Positions 41,489 to 49,758 of a stretch of DNA of 64,000 nt are shown piece after piece. The translations under genes were made by a program, and so were the position numbers. This DNA is from CBDESM01 sp965205165 (GTDB lineage Bacteria; Chloroflexota; Dehalococcoidia; Bin125). How positions within the stretch are numbered: the stretch's first letter is position 1; each line of letters begins with the position of its first letter. The notes under the pieces were generated by a model. The model was not told the origin of the DNA. It was given only the letters and a program-made list of their open reading frames with translations, and searched no databases. The stretch lies in NCBI GenBank assembly GCA_965205165.1, contig OZ242037.1, forward strand, positions 1,612,001-1,676,000, in the 5' to 3' direction.

Positions 41489-42538
41489 CTACTGATCAAG
41501 GCCGAGCGCCCGGAGGATGGCTTTGTTGCCGCCGTGCACGGCGGGCTCGCGGCACCAGATTCCACGCAACTCCGCCATCGCCCGGGCAGCATCCGGATCG
41601 TCGCCCAAGCCGAGCATCTCCAAGACCGCGACGTCAATGCGGGCGCGGTGATCATCCCGGAAGGCGTATGAGCACGGTTCGAGCGGCAACTCGGCAAGTT
41701 CCGCATGCAGATCGGCGGCAGCGGCCCGGGCACCCGCGGCTGCGGGGCTGTCTGCCGGGAAGTCCGGGATCGGGAAGCCTCCGAGCGCGTTGACTTGCAT
41801 GGTGGCCCGGCCCGCTTGCGTAGTCTGTGCGTAGCAGGAGCGCAACAGCAGGCCCAAGGTCGAATTGCACCAGATCGCCAACGCTGCTTTGACGCTTTCG
41901 TCCGCGTGGATCAGCGTGGTCCAAGCTCGTCCGCCCATCGCGGGCTGCACGGTTCGCGCCGCAGCGAGGGCTTGCGAGGTGAAGCGCAGGTTGCGCGAGA
42001 TGAACAAGTCGCTCCGCTGTTCGAGCATCTGCCGGATCAGGGCGTCGTCGCTCGCGATCGGTTCGCCGCAGTGAGTGGGCTGCGCCAGCAGCGAAGTCTG
42101 CCTCTCCGCATCGGCTGCCCAGAGCGCCGGATGGACGCAATCAAATGCGTCGCCGATTGGATCGAAACGGAAGACGCCGCGTCCATCGCCCCCGGCCGGG
42201 TGCCCGATCAGATCGTGCGTTGGTCCGATCTCAACGACCTGATCAAGCGTCGTCAGCCCGATCTCGAGATCCCAGGTACGGCGCTCGCCCGGCCAATAGA
42301 GGCGGCCGGCAAGCAACTCTGTGGCAGCGGTGGCGAGATGGTAGTTGCGCATCCCCACCGCGAACCACGGGAAACCGGGTGCCGGCGAGCGCATGTGAGC
42401 CCAAGTGCTGACGCTGCGCCCGGCATCTTGGATTACGCCGCCGTTGAACTCGCCCGGATCGACCTGCTGCAGCAACTTCGCAGTCCAGAACGCCTCTGCA
42501 ACGGTCGCTGGCGCACCGCGCACGTTGATCGAGAGCAC
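41489..42538 (-). CDS. C-terminal part of a DNA methyltransferase, out of frame with its N-terminal part
   Basis: This 349-residue frame continues the methyltransferase gene after the C20 tract. Translation upstream of the GTG at 42538 reads PEYQFGKVHAASQQRRR back to the tract, so the break lies in the homopolymer. It contains TFWTAK-like and LAIWCNSTLGLLLR segments, then a NALGGFPIPDF segment that resembles the specificity (target recognition) end of Type IIG and BREX-like N6 methylases. It ends before the secA region. A tract of 19 or 22 cytosines on this strand would join both halves into one protein of about 1,007 residues. Confidence 0.7.
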   Translation of the reverse strand: MLSINVRGAPATVAEAFWTAKLLQQVDPGEFNGGVIQDAGRSVSTWAHMRSPAPGFPWFAVGMRNYHLATAATELLAGRLYWPGERRTWDLEIGLTTLDQVVEIGPTHDLIGHPAGGDGRGVFRFDPIGDAFDCVHPALWAADAERQTSLLAQPTHCGEPIASDDALIRQMLEQRSDLFISRNLRFTSQALAAARTVQPAMGGRAWTTLIHADESVKAALAIWCNSTLGLLLRSCYAQTTQAGRATMQVNALGGFPIPDFPADSPAAAGARAAAADLHAELAELPLEPCSYAFRDDHRARIDVAVLEMLGLGDDPDAARAMAELRGIWCREPAVHGGNKAILRALGLDQ

Positions 42539-44510
42539 TCTGCGCCGCTGCTGGCTCGCAGCATGGACTTTTCCGAACTGATATTCTGGGGGGGGGGGGG
42601 GGGGGGGTAGTAGCAGATTCTGAGGCTGATCGTTTAGTTGCGATCAACAGCATCTCGTTCATATGCGTATCGGCGGACATCATGTTGGTCTCGTCGCCCG
42701 TGAACGCTATCGCGGTCACGTCGTGATACTCGCGCTCAATGTGCTCGCGGAACCCAGCCCAACTTTCGGCATGCGCAGCCGTGAGCGGCAAGACCGAGGC
42801 GAACACGCCGCCCGGCGCGAGCTTGCGGTCGGCCAGCGCCGAAAAGTCCGAACCGAGCCCGGCTTGACCGTCGGCAACGCGGTTGCCTGATGCGCGAAGC
42901 CGACGGCGTATCGCGCTGAGCCGGACCAACGAGCGGTCACGCTGATCGTCCGTGATGCCGGTGATATCGAACAATTTGCGGTCGCCCCGCGCCCGCGAAT
43001 ACGGCGGATTCTGGATGACTAAATTCAAACTATCATCAGGCACGTAGATCATCGCCGGCTGCGCCTCGCCATCGGTCGCGCTGCGGACCTGCTCGCCGAT
43101 GATATCCGTGACTTGCTCGCTCTCAAGCAGTTCGAGCGAACCCGTTTTTCCGCCTATCACCGGAACGGCCGCTATTCGGGTGTCGTGATATGCCGTGCCG
43201 ATCTCCGCGCCCGACAGCCCCGCGGCCGTCATGTGCGTAGCCAGCGCATTGATGTCGAGTCCGGAGATCGAGCGTTCGAGCATTTGCGAGTGCAGCCCGT
43301 CGGCATCGCCGCCCGAGGCCTCGTGCCGCCGTCGCAGTTGGTGATAGACGGCGCGGAGCAACGCTCCGGTACCGCAAGCGAGATCGGCGACGTTCAGGGC
43401 CACTACTTCTTCAACGGAAGACCAGTCGTCCACCTTCAATCGTTCAACGGAGAGGCAAGCGAGCAATTCGGCCGTTTGCGGAAGCGTATAATGAGCGGCG
43501 GTCTCTTCGCGGTCGTCTAGCAGTTCGGGGAAAAGCTCACCCGCGAATTCGATTCGGTTGCCAAGCCGCAAGGCATCGATCTGCTCGGCGAGCCGCTGCA
43601 ACTGCGTCAAAGCCTGTGCGCCGGCATGGGCCGGGAGGCCCACATTGAGGGCGCGCTTGGCGGGCGTGAAGATCGATCTGTAGTTGACCTCCAATATCTT
43701 GTCCCACTCCGCGATCAGCTCCGAGATCGAGATCGCATCGCCGATGCTTTCTTGGCGGATCGCCCGCGGTGACCGAAGCCCGTTCTCGCGGAGCACGGCG
43801 GACGCGGTGGCGAGTTGATCGTGGAGCCTCAGCGACGTCAACCAGATGCAGCAGGCCATTCGGAGTCCCTGCTGTGGATCGCGCTGATCCAGCGTGCGCG
43901 CGATCCGGTCGGCCGTGTCGGTCCCCGTCAGGCTGCGCTGCAAGTCGGCCGCGATGCCGCGAATGCGCAGCGCCACGTTGCCCGCCGTCTGCGAAACGAG
44001 CTGCTGCGGGGCGACGGCGTATTCACAGAGCGTCGCAAGATCGTCCACCGAGGCCGAGATCGCGTGCGGATGTACCGGCCAGTACGTGATCGTCGAGGCG
44101 TCGATCTCCGGCTGGTCGATCTCCTCGCCCGTGATGTTCACCGACAGGATGGCGCATCGCAAGGTCACGCCGTCAGGCTGCGCAAGTCGTTCGCGCAGCA
44201 CCGCTGGCGACCATTCACGCACGCCGTCGGGCACGCCGACGGCGATCGCCGAACGGGCCCGCCGCGCGGTGCCGTCGACGAGCTTCCCCAGCCGCGACGC
44301 CGCGTCGCTGAATGCGGGATCGCCGAACTCGACTTCGATGATGACCGGATGCGCGTCGCGCGACATCACCACGATGTCCGGGCGATCTTGCGGCGCTTCG
44401 GGGAGCATCTGCAGGCGTTCCGAGACGACCGCCCCCTCGGCGTGGCGCCATGCGGCCCGCCGGCGGCGCAGCGCATCCGCCAAGGCATCGTTGAATGTCT
44501 GCTCATGCAT
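42243..44510 (-). CDS. restriction-modification-like N6-adenine methyltransferase, N-terminal part (phase-variable candidate)
   Basis: Reading from the ATG at 44510 gives a nuclease-like head with PD at residues 44-45 and ExE at 59-61 (in PVIIEVEFG), as in PD-(D/E)xK enzymes. A helical middle follows. The methyltransferase core has motif I ADLACGTGALLRA (about residue 372) and motif IV IQNPPYSRA (about residue 499), the NPPY form of N6-adenine methylases. Near residue 640 the frame enters a run of 20 cytosines and then continues 115 codons in the wrong phase to a stop at 42243. The missing specificity end is encoded at 41489-42587. With 19 or 22 cytosines the product would be one Type IIG-like protein. 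Confidence 0.8.
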   Translation of the reverse strand: MHEQTFNDALADALRRRRAAWRHAEGAVVSERLQMLPEAPQDRPDIVVMSRDAHPVIIEVEFGDPAFSDAASRLGKLVDGTARRARSAIAVGVPDGVREWSPAVLRERLAQPDGVTLRCAILSVNITGEEIDQPEIDASTITYWPVHPHAISASVDDLATLCEYAVAPQQLVSQTAGNVALRIRGIAADLQRSLTGTDTADRIARTLDQRDPQQGLRMACCIWLTSLRLHDQLATASAVLRENGLRSPRAIRQESIGDAISISELIAEWDKILEVNYRSIFTPAKRALNVGLPAHAGAQALTQLQRLAEQIDALRLGNRIEFAGELFPELLDDREETAAHYTLPQTAELLACLSVERLKVDDWSSVEEVVALNVADLACGTGALLRAVYHQLRRRHEASGGDADGLHSQMLERSISGLDINALATHMTAAGLSGAEIGTAYHDTRIAAVPVIGGKTGSLELLESEQVTDIIGEQVRSATDGEAQPAMIYVPDDSLNLVIQNPPYSRARGDRKLFDITGITDDQRDRSLVRLSAIRRRLRASGNRVADGQAGLGSDFSALADRKLAPGGVFASVLPLTAAHAESWAGFREHIEREYHDVTAIAFTGDETNMMSADTHMNEMLLIATKRSASESATTPPPPPPRISVRKSPCCEPAAAQSALDQRARCASDRCRGVLDCEVAAAGRSGRVQRRRNPRCRAQRQHLGSHALAGTRFPVVRGGDAQLPSRHRCHRVACRPPLLAGRAPYLGSRDRADDA
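42588..42607. repeat. homopolymer of 20 G (+ strand), candidate phase-variation tract
   Basis: Twenty consecutive G residues on the + strand (C on the coding strand) sit inside the methyltransferase gene, right at the point where its reading frame switches. The rest of the window shows no homopolymer of similar length. Such tracts slip during replication and can switch genes on and off. Sequencing error is the main alternative, because long G runs are often miscounted. Confidence 0.9.
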
Positions 44511-44569
44511 CAAGCCGGGCGCACCGGCGCGGTCTGGCACTGTTTCGGGCTTCCGCTCGATCTGCGCCG

Positions 44570-46747
44570 CTACCGCGTCGGCCCGGCCGACGCCTCCAAG
44601 ATCTCCGCCACGTCTAGGACTTGGAGGCGCTCCTCGTCTTCTTTGTCCATTTGGACGGTGCCTACGCCGGAGTCGAACATCTGGATGCAGAAGGGGCAGG
44701 CGGTGCAGGCGGTTTCGGCGCCGGTGTTGATCGCTTCTTCGACGCGGACCTCGTTGACGCGGGACTTGCCTTGCTCCTCCATCCACATGTTGCCGCCGCC
44801 GGCGCCGCAGCAGAGGCCCTGCTCGCGGCTGCGCGGCATCTCGATGAGCGTCACGTTGGGCACCTGCTCGAGGATGCGGCGCGGCGCCTCGAAGATGTCG
44901 TTGTGCCGGCCGAGGTAGCAGGAGTCGTGGTAGGTGATCGTCTGCGGCTCCACCTCCTTGGCGGCGAGCTTGCCGTCGGCCAGCAGTTGTTCGAGCAGCT
45001 GCGTGTGGTGGATCACCTCGTAGTTGCCGCCCATGTCGGGGTACTCGTTGAGGAACGTGTTGAAGCAGTGCGGGCAGTGCGTGATGATCTTCTTCACGCC
45101 CGCCTCCTCGAACGTCGCGACCAAGCCCTCGGCGAGGATTTGGTAGAGGTACTCGTGCCCCAGCCGGCGGGCCGGGTCGCCGTTGCAGGTTTCCATCCCC
45201 TTGAGCACGCCGAACGAGACCCCGGCCTCGCGCAGCAGCGAGACGACCGAGCGCGTGATCGCCTGCGCCCTGTCCACGAACGCGCCCGTGCAGCCGACGA
45301 AGTAGAGGTACTCCTGCTCGCCCGTCCACTCGGGCACTTCGATCCCCTCCATCCACGACTCGCGCGTGTAGGGCGTGCCGCGCCACGGGTGCCCCTGCCG
45401 CTCCAGCGTCTCCAGCGTGCCCTGCACCGTGTCCGGCATCCGCGCCTCTTCCATCACCAGCGAGCGGCGCATGTCGACGATGGTCGGCACGTGCTCGATG
45501 AAGACCGGGCAGGCCTCGACGCACGCCCCGCAGGTGCGGCAGGCCCAGAGCGACTCGTCCCGCACGACCTCGCCGACCAGCGCCGGCGCGTCGTCCAAGC
45601 CCGCGCCGAGCTCGTCGCCGCGGGCGAGGTTGGCGACCTTGGCCGAGCCGTAGTTGGTCGCGTAGGACTTGAGGTCCTGGATCACGTGCATCGGCGAGAG
45701 CGGCTGCCCCGCGATGTCGGCCGGGCAGTTGTCGGTGCAGCGCCCGCAGCGCACGCAGACGTCCAGCTCGAACAGCTGCTTCATCGAGAAGTGCTCCAGC
45801 TGGCTGACCCCGAAGTGCTCCTGCTCCTCGATGTTCTCGATCTTGTCCAGCTTGCCCGGCGCCGAGGTGCGCTTGAGGAAGGCGTTGGCCGGGGCCATCA
45901 CGAGGTGGTTGATCTTCGAGTAGCCCAGCAGCGTCATCCAGCCCAGCGCCCCGATCATGTGGATCCACCAGAACGCCTTGTGGATGTCCAGCGCCGCGTC
46001 GATCCGCACGCCCGAGAACATCTTCGCCACCACCCAGCCGCCCGGCGACCAAGCCGACCACTCAGGGTTCACGTGGATCTCCGACGTGTGGATGCGCAGC
46101 CCCTCGACCAGGAAGCCCGTGATCAGCAGCGCCCCCAGCCCGCCGAGGATGGCCCAGTCCTCCCAAGTCGGCAGCCAGGCCGTGCGCGGCCGCACCCAGC
46201 GGTGCGCCACCGCCATCGCCACGCCGATGATCCCGATGATCCCGAACACGTCCGCCACCAGCGAGTAGCCGAGGTAGCGCGGCCCGACCAGGATGTCGAC
46301 CGGCACGTAGTCGTCGATGGCGAGCAGCGCCGTCACGAGGAACAGCACGATCATCGAGCTCATGATGCAGAGGTGCATCACGCCCGAATACGGGTCGCGC
46401 AGCACCCGCTCCGTGCCCGCCCCGCCGCGCAGCACGCGCACGATCCGCTGCGGCAGATCGTCGAACGAGAAGTCGGGCCGCCCCAGCCGCCAGATGCGCG
46501 AGCGCCGCACCAGCCCGTAGACGATGATCCCGATCACGAACGGGAGCAGCATGTAGAGCACCCAGAAGTGGTCGATGTTGAAGAACAGCTCCCGGTGCGC
46601 CCCCGTCACCCGCACCGTCTCCGCCCCCGACACGAGCAGCAGCCCCCCCAGCGGCAGCCAAGCCGGGATCGCGAGCGCAGAGGCCCGCTTCCCCGCCGTC
46701 CGCGGATTCCCGTGCGCCGGCCGAAGTTGAGATCGCTGTTCGCTCAC
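44570..46747 (-). CDS. membrane-bound cytochrome b/Fe-S oxidoreductase, EMO (ETF:menaquinone oxidoreductase)-like
   Basis: The 725-residue protein has an N-terminal membrane part of five to six helices related to nitrate reductase gamma subunits, with histidine-bearing helices such as IHKAFWWIHMIGALG. It then carries two 4Fe-4S motifs, CVRCGRCTDNCP and CRTCGACVEACP, and two CCG-type domains. The second has the full LCCGAGGG; the first reads METCNGDPARR. This order matches proteins described as linking electron-transfer flavoprotein to menaquinone (EMO) and HdrD-like reductases. With acyl-CoA genes nearby, a role in beta-oxidation electron flow is inferred. The GTG at 46747 follows an AAGGGG ribosome-binding site. 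Confidence 0.82.
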   Translation of the reverse strand: MSEQRSQLRPAHGNPRTAGKRASALAIPAWLPLGGLLLVSGAETVRVTGAHRELFFNIDHFWVLYMLLPFVIGIIVYGLVRRSRIWRLGRPDFSFDDLPQRIVRVLRGGAGTERVLRDPYSGVMHLCIMSSMIVLFLVTALLAIDDYVPVDILVGPRYLGYSLVADVFGIIGIIGVAMAVAHRWVRPRTAWLPTWEDWAILGGLGALLITGFLVEGLRIHTSEIHVNPEWSAWSPGGWVVAKMFSGVRIDAALDIHKAFWWIHMIGALGWMTLLGYSKINHLVMAPANAFLKRTSAPGKLDKIENIEEQEHFGVSQLEHFSMKQLFELDVCVRCGRCTDNCPADIAGQPLSPMHVIQDLKSYATNYGSAKVANLARGDELGAGLDDAPALVGEVVRDESLWACRTCGACVEACPVFIEHVPTIVDMRRSLVMEEARMPDTVQGTLETLERQGHPWRGTPYTRESWMEGIEVPEWTGEQEYLYFVGCTGAFVDRAQAITRSVVSLLREAGVSFGVLKGMETCNGDPARRLGHEYLYQILAEGLVATFEEAGVKKIITHCPHCFNTFLNEYPDMGGNYEVIHHTQLLEQLLADGKLAAKEVEPQTITYHDSCYLGRHNDIFEAPRRILEQVPNVTLIEMPRSREQGLCCGAGGGNMWMEEQGKSRVNEVRVEEAINTGAETACTACPFCIQMFDSGVGTVQMDKEDEERLQVLDVAEILEASAGPTR

Positions 46748-46844
46748 GCTGACGCCCCTTCGCTCGCGCAGCAGGATAAGCCCACAACCGCCCTCGCCGC
46801 AGCCGCCGCACGGATGCGCTAGCCTAGACGGACGGGGGTGCGGG

Positions 46845-47960
46845 ATGGACGACAAGCGAGACGATGGTGCCGTTGCCCGCGAGCGGGCCGGGCACCTCAA
46901 GCACGCGACTGATCTGGCACGCCGCCTCGAAGAGGTCCTCGAGCAGGCGGATGCCCTGAAGGAGACGGGGTTCACTGAAGTCCCATCCAGGATCGCGTTG
47001 GCAGCGAAGATCGCGGAGGAGGATGCGTCGGCGTTCTCCGGAAGGCCGCACCCGGGCCGGGAAACTTACTTCCACCATCGTCCTGCTGATCGCCCCGTCA
47101 TCCACCTGTTCGTTGACGAGTCCGGACTGGCTCGCGATGTGCGGAAGTCCAAGGGTAGCGGTGACCTCTTCGCATTGGGCGCGGTTGCAATTTCCAGCGA
47201 CGCGCTCGAACAGTACTGGACTCACGCCAACCAGCTCAAGCGGGAATTCTTCAAGGGCGGCCCCGATGTCATCCTGCATGCCTCGGATCTGCGGGAAGCT
47301 ATAAAAGGCTCGGACGGGCGGGGACGCCAGTTCGCTCTCAACACTGACAAATCGTGGCCCAACTTGGTACGTGCGCTGGAAGATCTGGTGGAACAAACAG
47401 ATTTCACAGCGTTCGGAATCATCATTCAAAAATGGGTGTTCCACCAACAGTTCACAGTGCTTGGCCAAGATCCGTTTCTTCCACGCGAGACGTACGACTT
47501 AGCTCTGCATCTCCTCTTGGAACGGTTTGTCTCGTTCTTGGCGAGTGAGGACGATGCGCCGATCGGCTCAATTGCACTCGAACACCAAAGCCCGGGAGAG
47601 AATGCACGACACCAGCTGAGTATCGCCGAAACGATTGCCTACGGCACACGCTGGATTTCGCCAGAACCACTCCAACTCGACATCCAGCCCGGCGTAGAGT
47701 TCCTGAAGAAGCAGCCGTCGCATCCGCTTGAGCTGAGCGACATACTGGCAAACTTGCTCTATCAATTGGCCCGTGACGAGTTCGATCAGGCGCCCCGTTT
47801 GCAGCAAGGTGGCAGCTCGCGGCTCTGGGAAGCCTTCTGCCGCAAGTTCTATCAAGAGGACGATCTGCGTCAAGGCAAGTTCGGCCTGAAAGTGTTCCCA
47901 GCTGGCAGGCTTGATGGTTGGCTCAACGATTTTCGAGATAAGTGGCGTCGCAAGACCTGA
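46845..47960 (+). CDS. DUF3800 domain-containing protein (first of a related pair)
   Basis: The 371-residue protein has an N-terminal helical extension of about 85 residues, then the DUF3800 core VIHLFVDESGLARD. It continues with LFALGAVAISSD, VILHASDLREA, the acidic IALEHQSPGE and LELSDILANLLYQLARDE. The C-terminal FYQEDDLRQGKFGLKVFP closely resembles FYAREDLRMGRFGLKIFP in the gene at 48405, so the two are paralogues or part of one module. The family is thought to be RNase H-like and is often tied to mobile elements; the function is not established. The base composition is lower in GC than in the neighbours. It diverges from the cytochrome b/Fe-S gene. Confidence 0.85.
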   Translation: MDDKRDDGAVARERAGHLKHATDLARRLEEVLEQADALKETGFTEVPSRIALAAKIAEEDASAFSGRPHPGRETYFHHRPADRPVIHLFVDESGLARDVRKSKGSGDLFALGAVAISSDALEQYWTHANQLKREFFKGGPDVILHASDLREAIKGSDGRGRQFALNTDKSWPNLVRALEDLVEQTDFTAFGIIIQKWVFHQQFTVLGQDPFLPRETYDLALHLLLERFVSFLASEDDAPIGSIALEHQSPGENARHQLSIAETIAYGTRWISPEPLQLDIQPGVEFLKKQPSHPLELSDILANLLYQLARDEFDQAPRLQQGGSSRLWEAFCRKFYQEDDLRQGKFGLKVFPAGRLDGWLNDFRDKWRRKT

Positions 47961-48035
47961 CCGGCTTGATCGCGAGGAGGTCGCTGATGCATACGACAAG
48001 ATCGATGCGAGAACTAGTCTAGGAGAGATTTAGAC

Positions 48036-48260
48036 ATGGCATCTCTTGACGCGTGGATGTGGCTCATCTTTGGGATTCTATTCTTAGTGCTTGATGTAAC
48101 ATACATCCGCGAGCTGCCGATCCTGAACCATCGCTTGGAGCTGTATTGGCGCGGCCGCACATACCGACCCCACCTAGGCACCATCAGCGCCGTTCTGCTC
48201 GGAATTCTCGGCATCATCGGCGTCATATTCGCGCTGCTCGCAGTAATCTCGCCCTACTAG
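48036..48260 (+). CDS. small two-helix membrane protein
   Basis: The 74-residue product has two hydrophobic segments, WMWLIFGILFLVLDVTYI (about residues 7-24) and ISAVLLGILGIIGVIFALLA (about 50-69), joined by a basic loop with RLELYWRGRTYRP. An AGGAGAG sequence lies upstream of the ATG, supporting expression. It sits between two related DUF3800 genes on the same strand, 75 bases after the first and about 145 before the second. I do not recognise the family; a linked role with the DUF3800 proteins is only a guess. Confidence 0.6.
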   Translation: MASLDAWMWLIFGILFLVLDVTYIRELPILNHRLELYWRGRTYRPHLGTISAVLLGILGIIGVIFALLAVISPY

Positions 48261-48404
48261 GCAAAACAAGGCCGTGCGTCTGCCACTTCTCCCGTGGCGA
48301 CATCCGCCACGAGCCATCCCCATTCAACGCGGAGCATTGTCGCAAGAGTCCCCGCAGCGTCACTGTCGGTTTGCAGGTTGGCGACGATGGCGTAAGATGG
48401 CCTG

Positions 48405-49484
48405 ATGCCTGACAATCAGCCCCACGGTGGCGATCCCGACGGCCGGCTTCTAGCGGCTAGGCAAGCGCAGAACTTGGCCGAGGCTGGACGGATCGCCGAA
48501 GTGCTCCATCTGCTCTTGCGACGTGCAGATGTCTCCGAAGAACTTCCGATGGGAGATGTGCTGGCGGGCATCAAGCGCCTGGAAGCGGCGAGCCTGCGCA
48601 GAGCACATGGACAGATTGGCGGGCGTCGCCGTCTCAAGCGCCGTGGTGGATCGGGGAATCCGTTACGCGACAACCTGCCCCGCAACCACCTGTTCATTGA
48701 TGAGTCTGGGCTTCCAGATGGAGCCGCAACAAATCAGGATGTGTTCGCCTTGGGCGCGATCTCAATGAGCCCAGAGCAGATGGCGAACTACATCAGCGCT
48801 GCCGACCAACTGAAACGCAAATTCTTTGGAGACATTTCAGCAACGTTCCATGCGCGCGATCTTTCGCGTGGCACAGGTCGCTTCGGATTTGAGCGTGATG
48901 GCATGAAGCGCGAGCGCTTTCAAGTTGCCGTAGGTGAACTTATCCAAGACAGCGCCTTTACCGCGTTCGGCATCGGGATCAGAAAGCGGGCGTACGCACG
49001 AGAGTTCAAGGATGCAGGCATTGATCCTTACCTGCCTACGAACGTCTACTCCCTTGCGATTATGCTCTTGCTTGAACGCTATGTGGATTACCTGTGGGCG
49101 GAAGAGAACCAACCTCTCGGCGAGCTCACATTTGAAGCGCAGGGACCTCGGGAGGATGTTCAGCACCAAGCCTTTATCGCGGACACCATCCTGAACGGCA
49201 CGCAGTGGGTTTCGGGGGCGGCGTTTCAGAGCCACCTGCTTCCCGGTGCTTCCTTCTTGCCGAAATCCGGGTCCCATCCGCTTGAATTGAGCGATTTGCT
49301 GGCGTATGACTTGCATCAGTGGATTCGCTCCGGGTGTGCAGGAGCGCCGGGATACTGGAGGATCTGGACTGAAAAATTCTATGCGCGGGAAGACCTGCGG
49401 ATGGGGAGATTCGGACTGAAGATATTTCCCGATAGCGATATCCGAGATCGCATAGAGGAGCATCGCGATCGGCTGCGCCAATAG
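48405..49484 (+). CDS. DUF3800 domain-containing protein (second of a related pair)
   Basis: The 359-residue protein follows the same plan as its relative at 46845. An N-terminal helical region of about 95 residues precedes NHLFIDESGLP and VFALGAISMSPEQ. FHARDLS, LTFEAQGPRED and HPLELSDLLAYDLHQWIRSG follow, then the EDLRMGRFGLKIFP tail. The acidic signature residues of DUF3800 are all present. The pair differs strongly outside these motifs, so duplication is old. Codon use is less GC-biased than in the flanks. No integrase or transposase is visible nearby. Confidence 0.85.
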   Translation: MPDNQPHGGDPDGRLLAARQAQNLAEAGRIAEVLHLLLRRADVSEELPMGDVLAGIKRLEAASLRRAHGQIGGRRRLKRRGGSGNPLRDNLPRNHLFIDESGLPDGAATNQDVFALGAISMSPEQMANYISAADQLKRKFFGDISATFHARDLSRGTGRFGFERDGMKRERFQVAVGELIQDSAFTAFGIGIRKRAYAREFKDAGIDPYLPTNVYSLAIMLLLERYVDYLWAEENQPLGELTFEAQGPREDVQHQAFIADTILNGTQWVSGAAFQSHLLPGASFLPKSGSHPLELSDLLAYDLHQWIRSGCAGAPGYWRIWTEKFYAREDLRMGRFGLKIFPDSDIRDRIEEHRDRLRQ

Positions 49485-49639
49485 CCCTCCGGTCGCGGCA
49501 CAACCACTGCTCGGCTGCGTGGACAGCCTTCCGGTCGCGCTGGGACCCTGCGGCTGCCCCTATGGAAGGCGCATTCACCAGAATGCCCACATGCTGGCAG
49601 GCGGCCACCCAGACCTCTGTTGACGACCGGAAACTGAAA

Positions 49640-49685
49640 GCGCCGCCATCCGAGGAGAGCGGCGCCGATCGGGTCAAGCCCGATC
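49640..49685. other. two adjacent hairpins in an intergenic region
   Basis: GCGCCGC (49640-49646) pairs with GCGGCGC (49659-49665), and GATCGGG (49667-49673) pairs with CCCGATC (49679-49685). No T tract follows either. They lie in the 274-base gap between a DUF3800 gene and the convergent acyl-CoA ligase. They could be a terminator pair for both genes or part of a small RNA. The rest of the gap holds no gene I can support. Confidence 0.35.
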
Positions 49686-49758
49686 CACTGCTGAGAGCGT
49701 AGCACGTCTTGAGCCTCGGCGCAATGCCGTCATGTCAATGCCATGAAGCGGGGGTGCG

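Noticed and set aside
42588..42607. Treating the split methyltransferase as two independent genes
   Set aside because: The translation of the downstream frame continues sensibly right up to the homopolymer, so both parts derive from one gene. Whether the tract length is real biology or a sequencing error cannot be decided here.
46824..47468. Minus-strand frame opposite the DUF3800 gene at 46845
   Set aside because: The + strand carries the LFVDESG signature and a paralogue at 48405 in the same orientation; the antisense frame has no recognisable motif.
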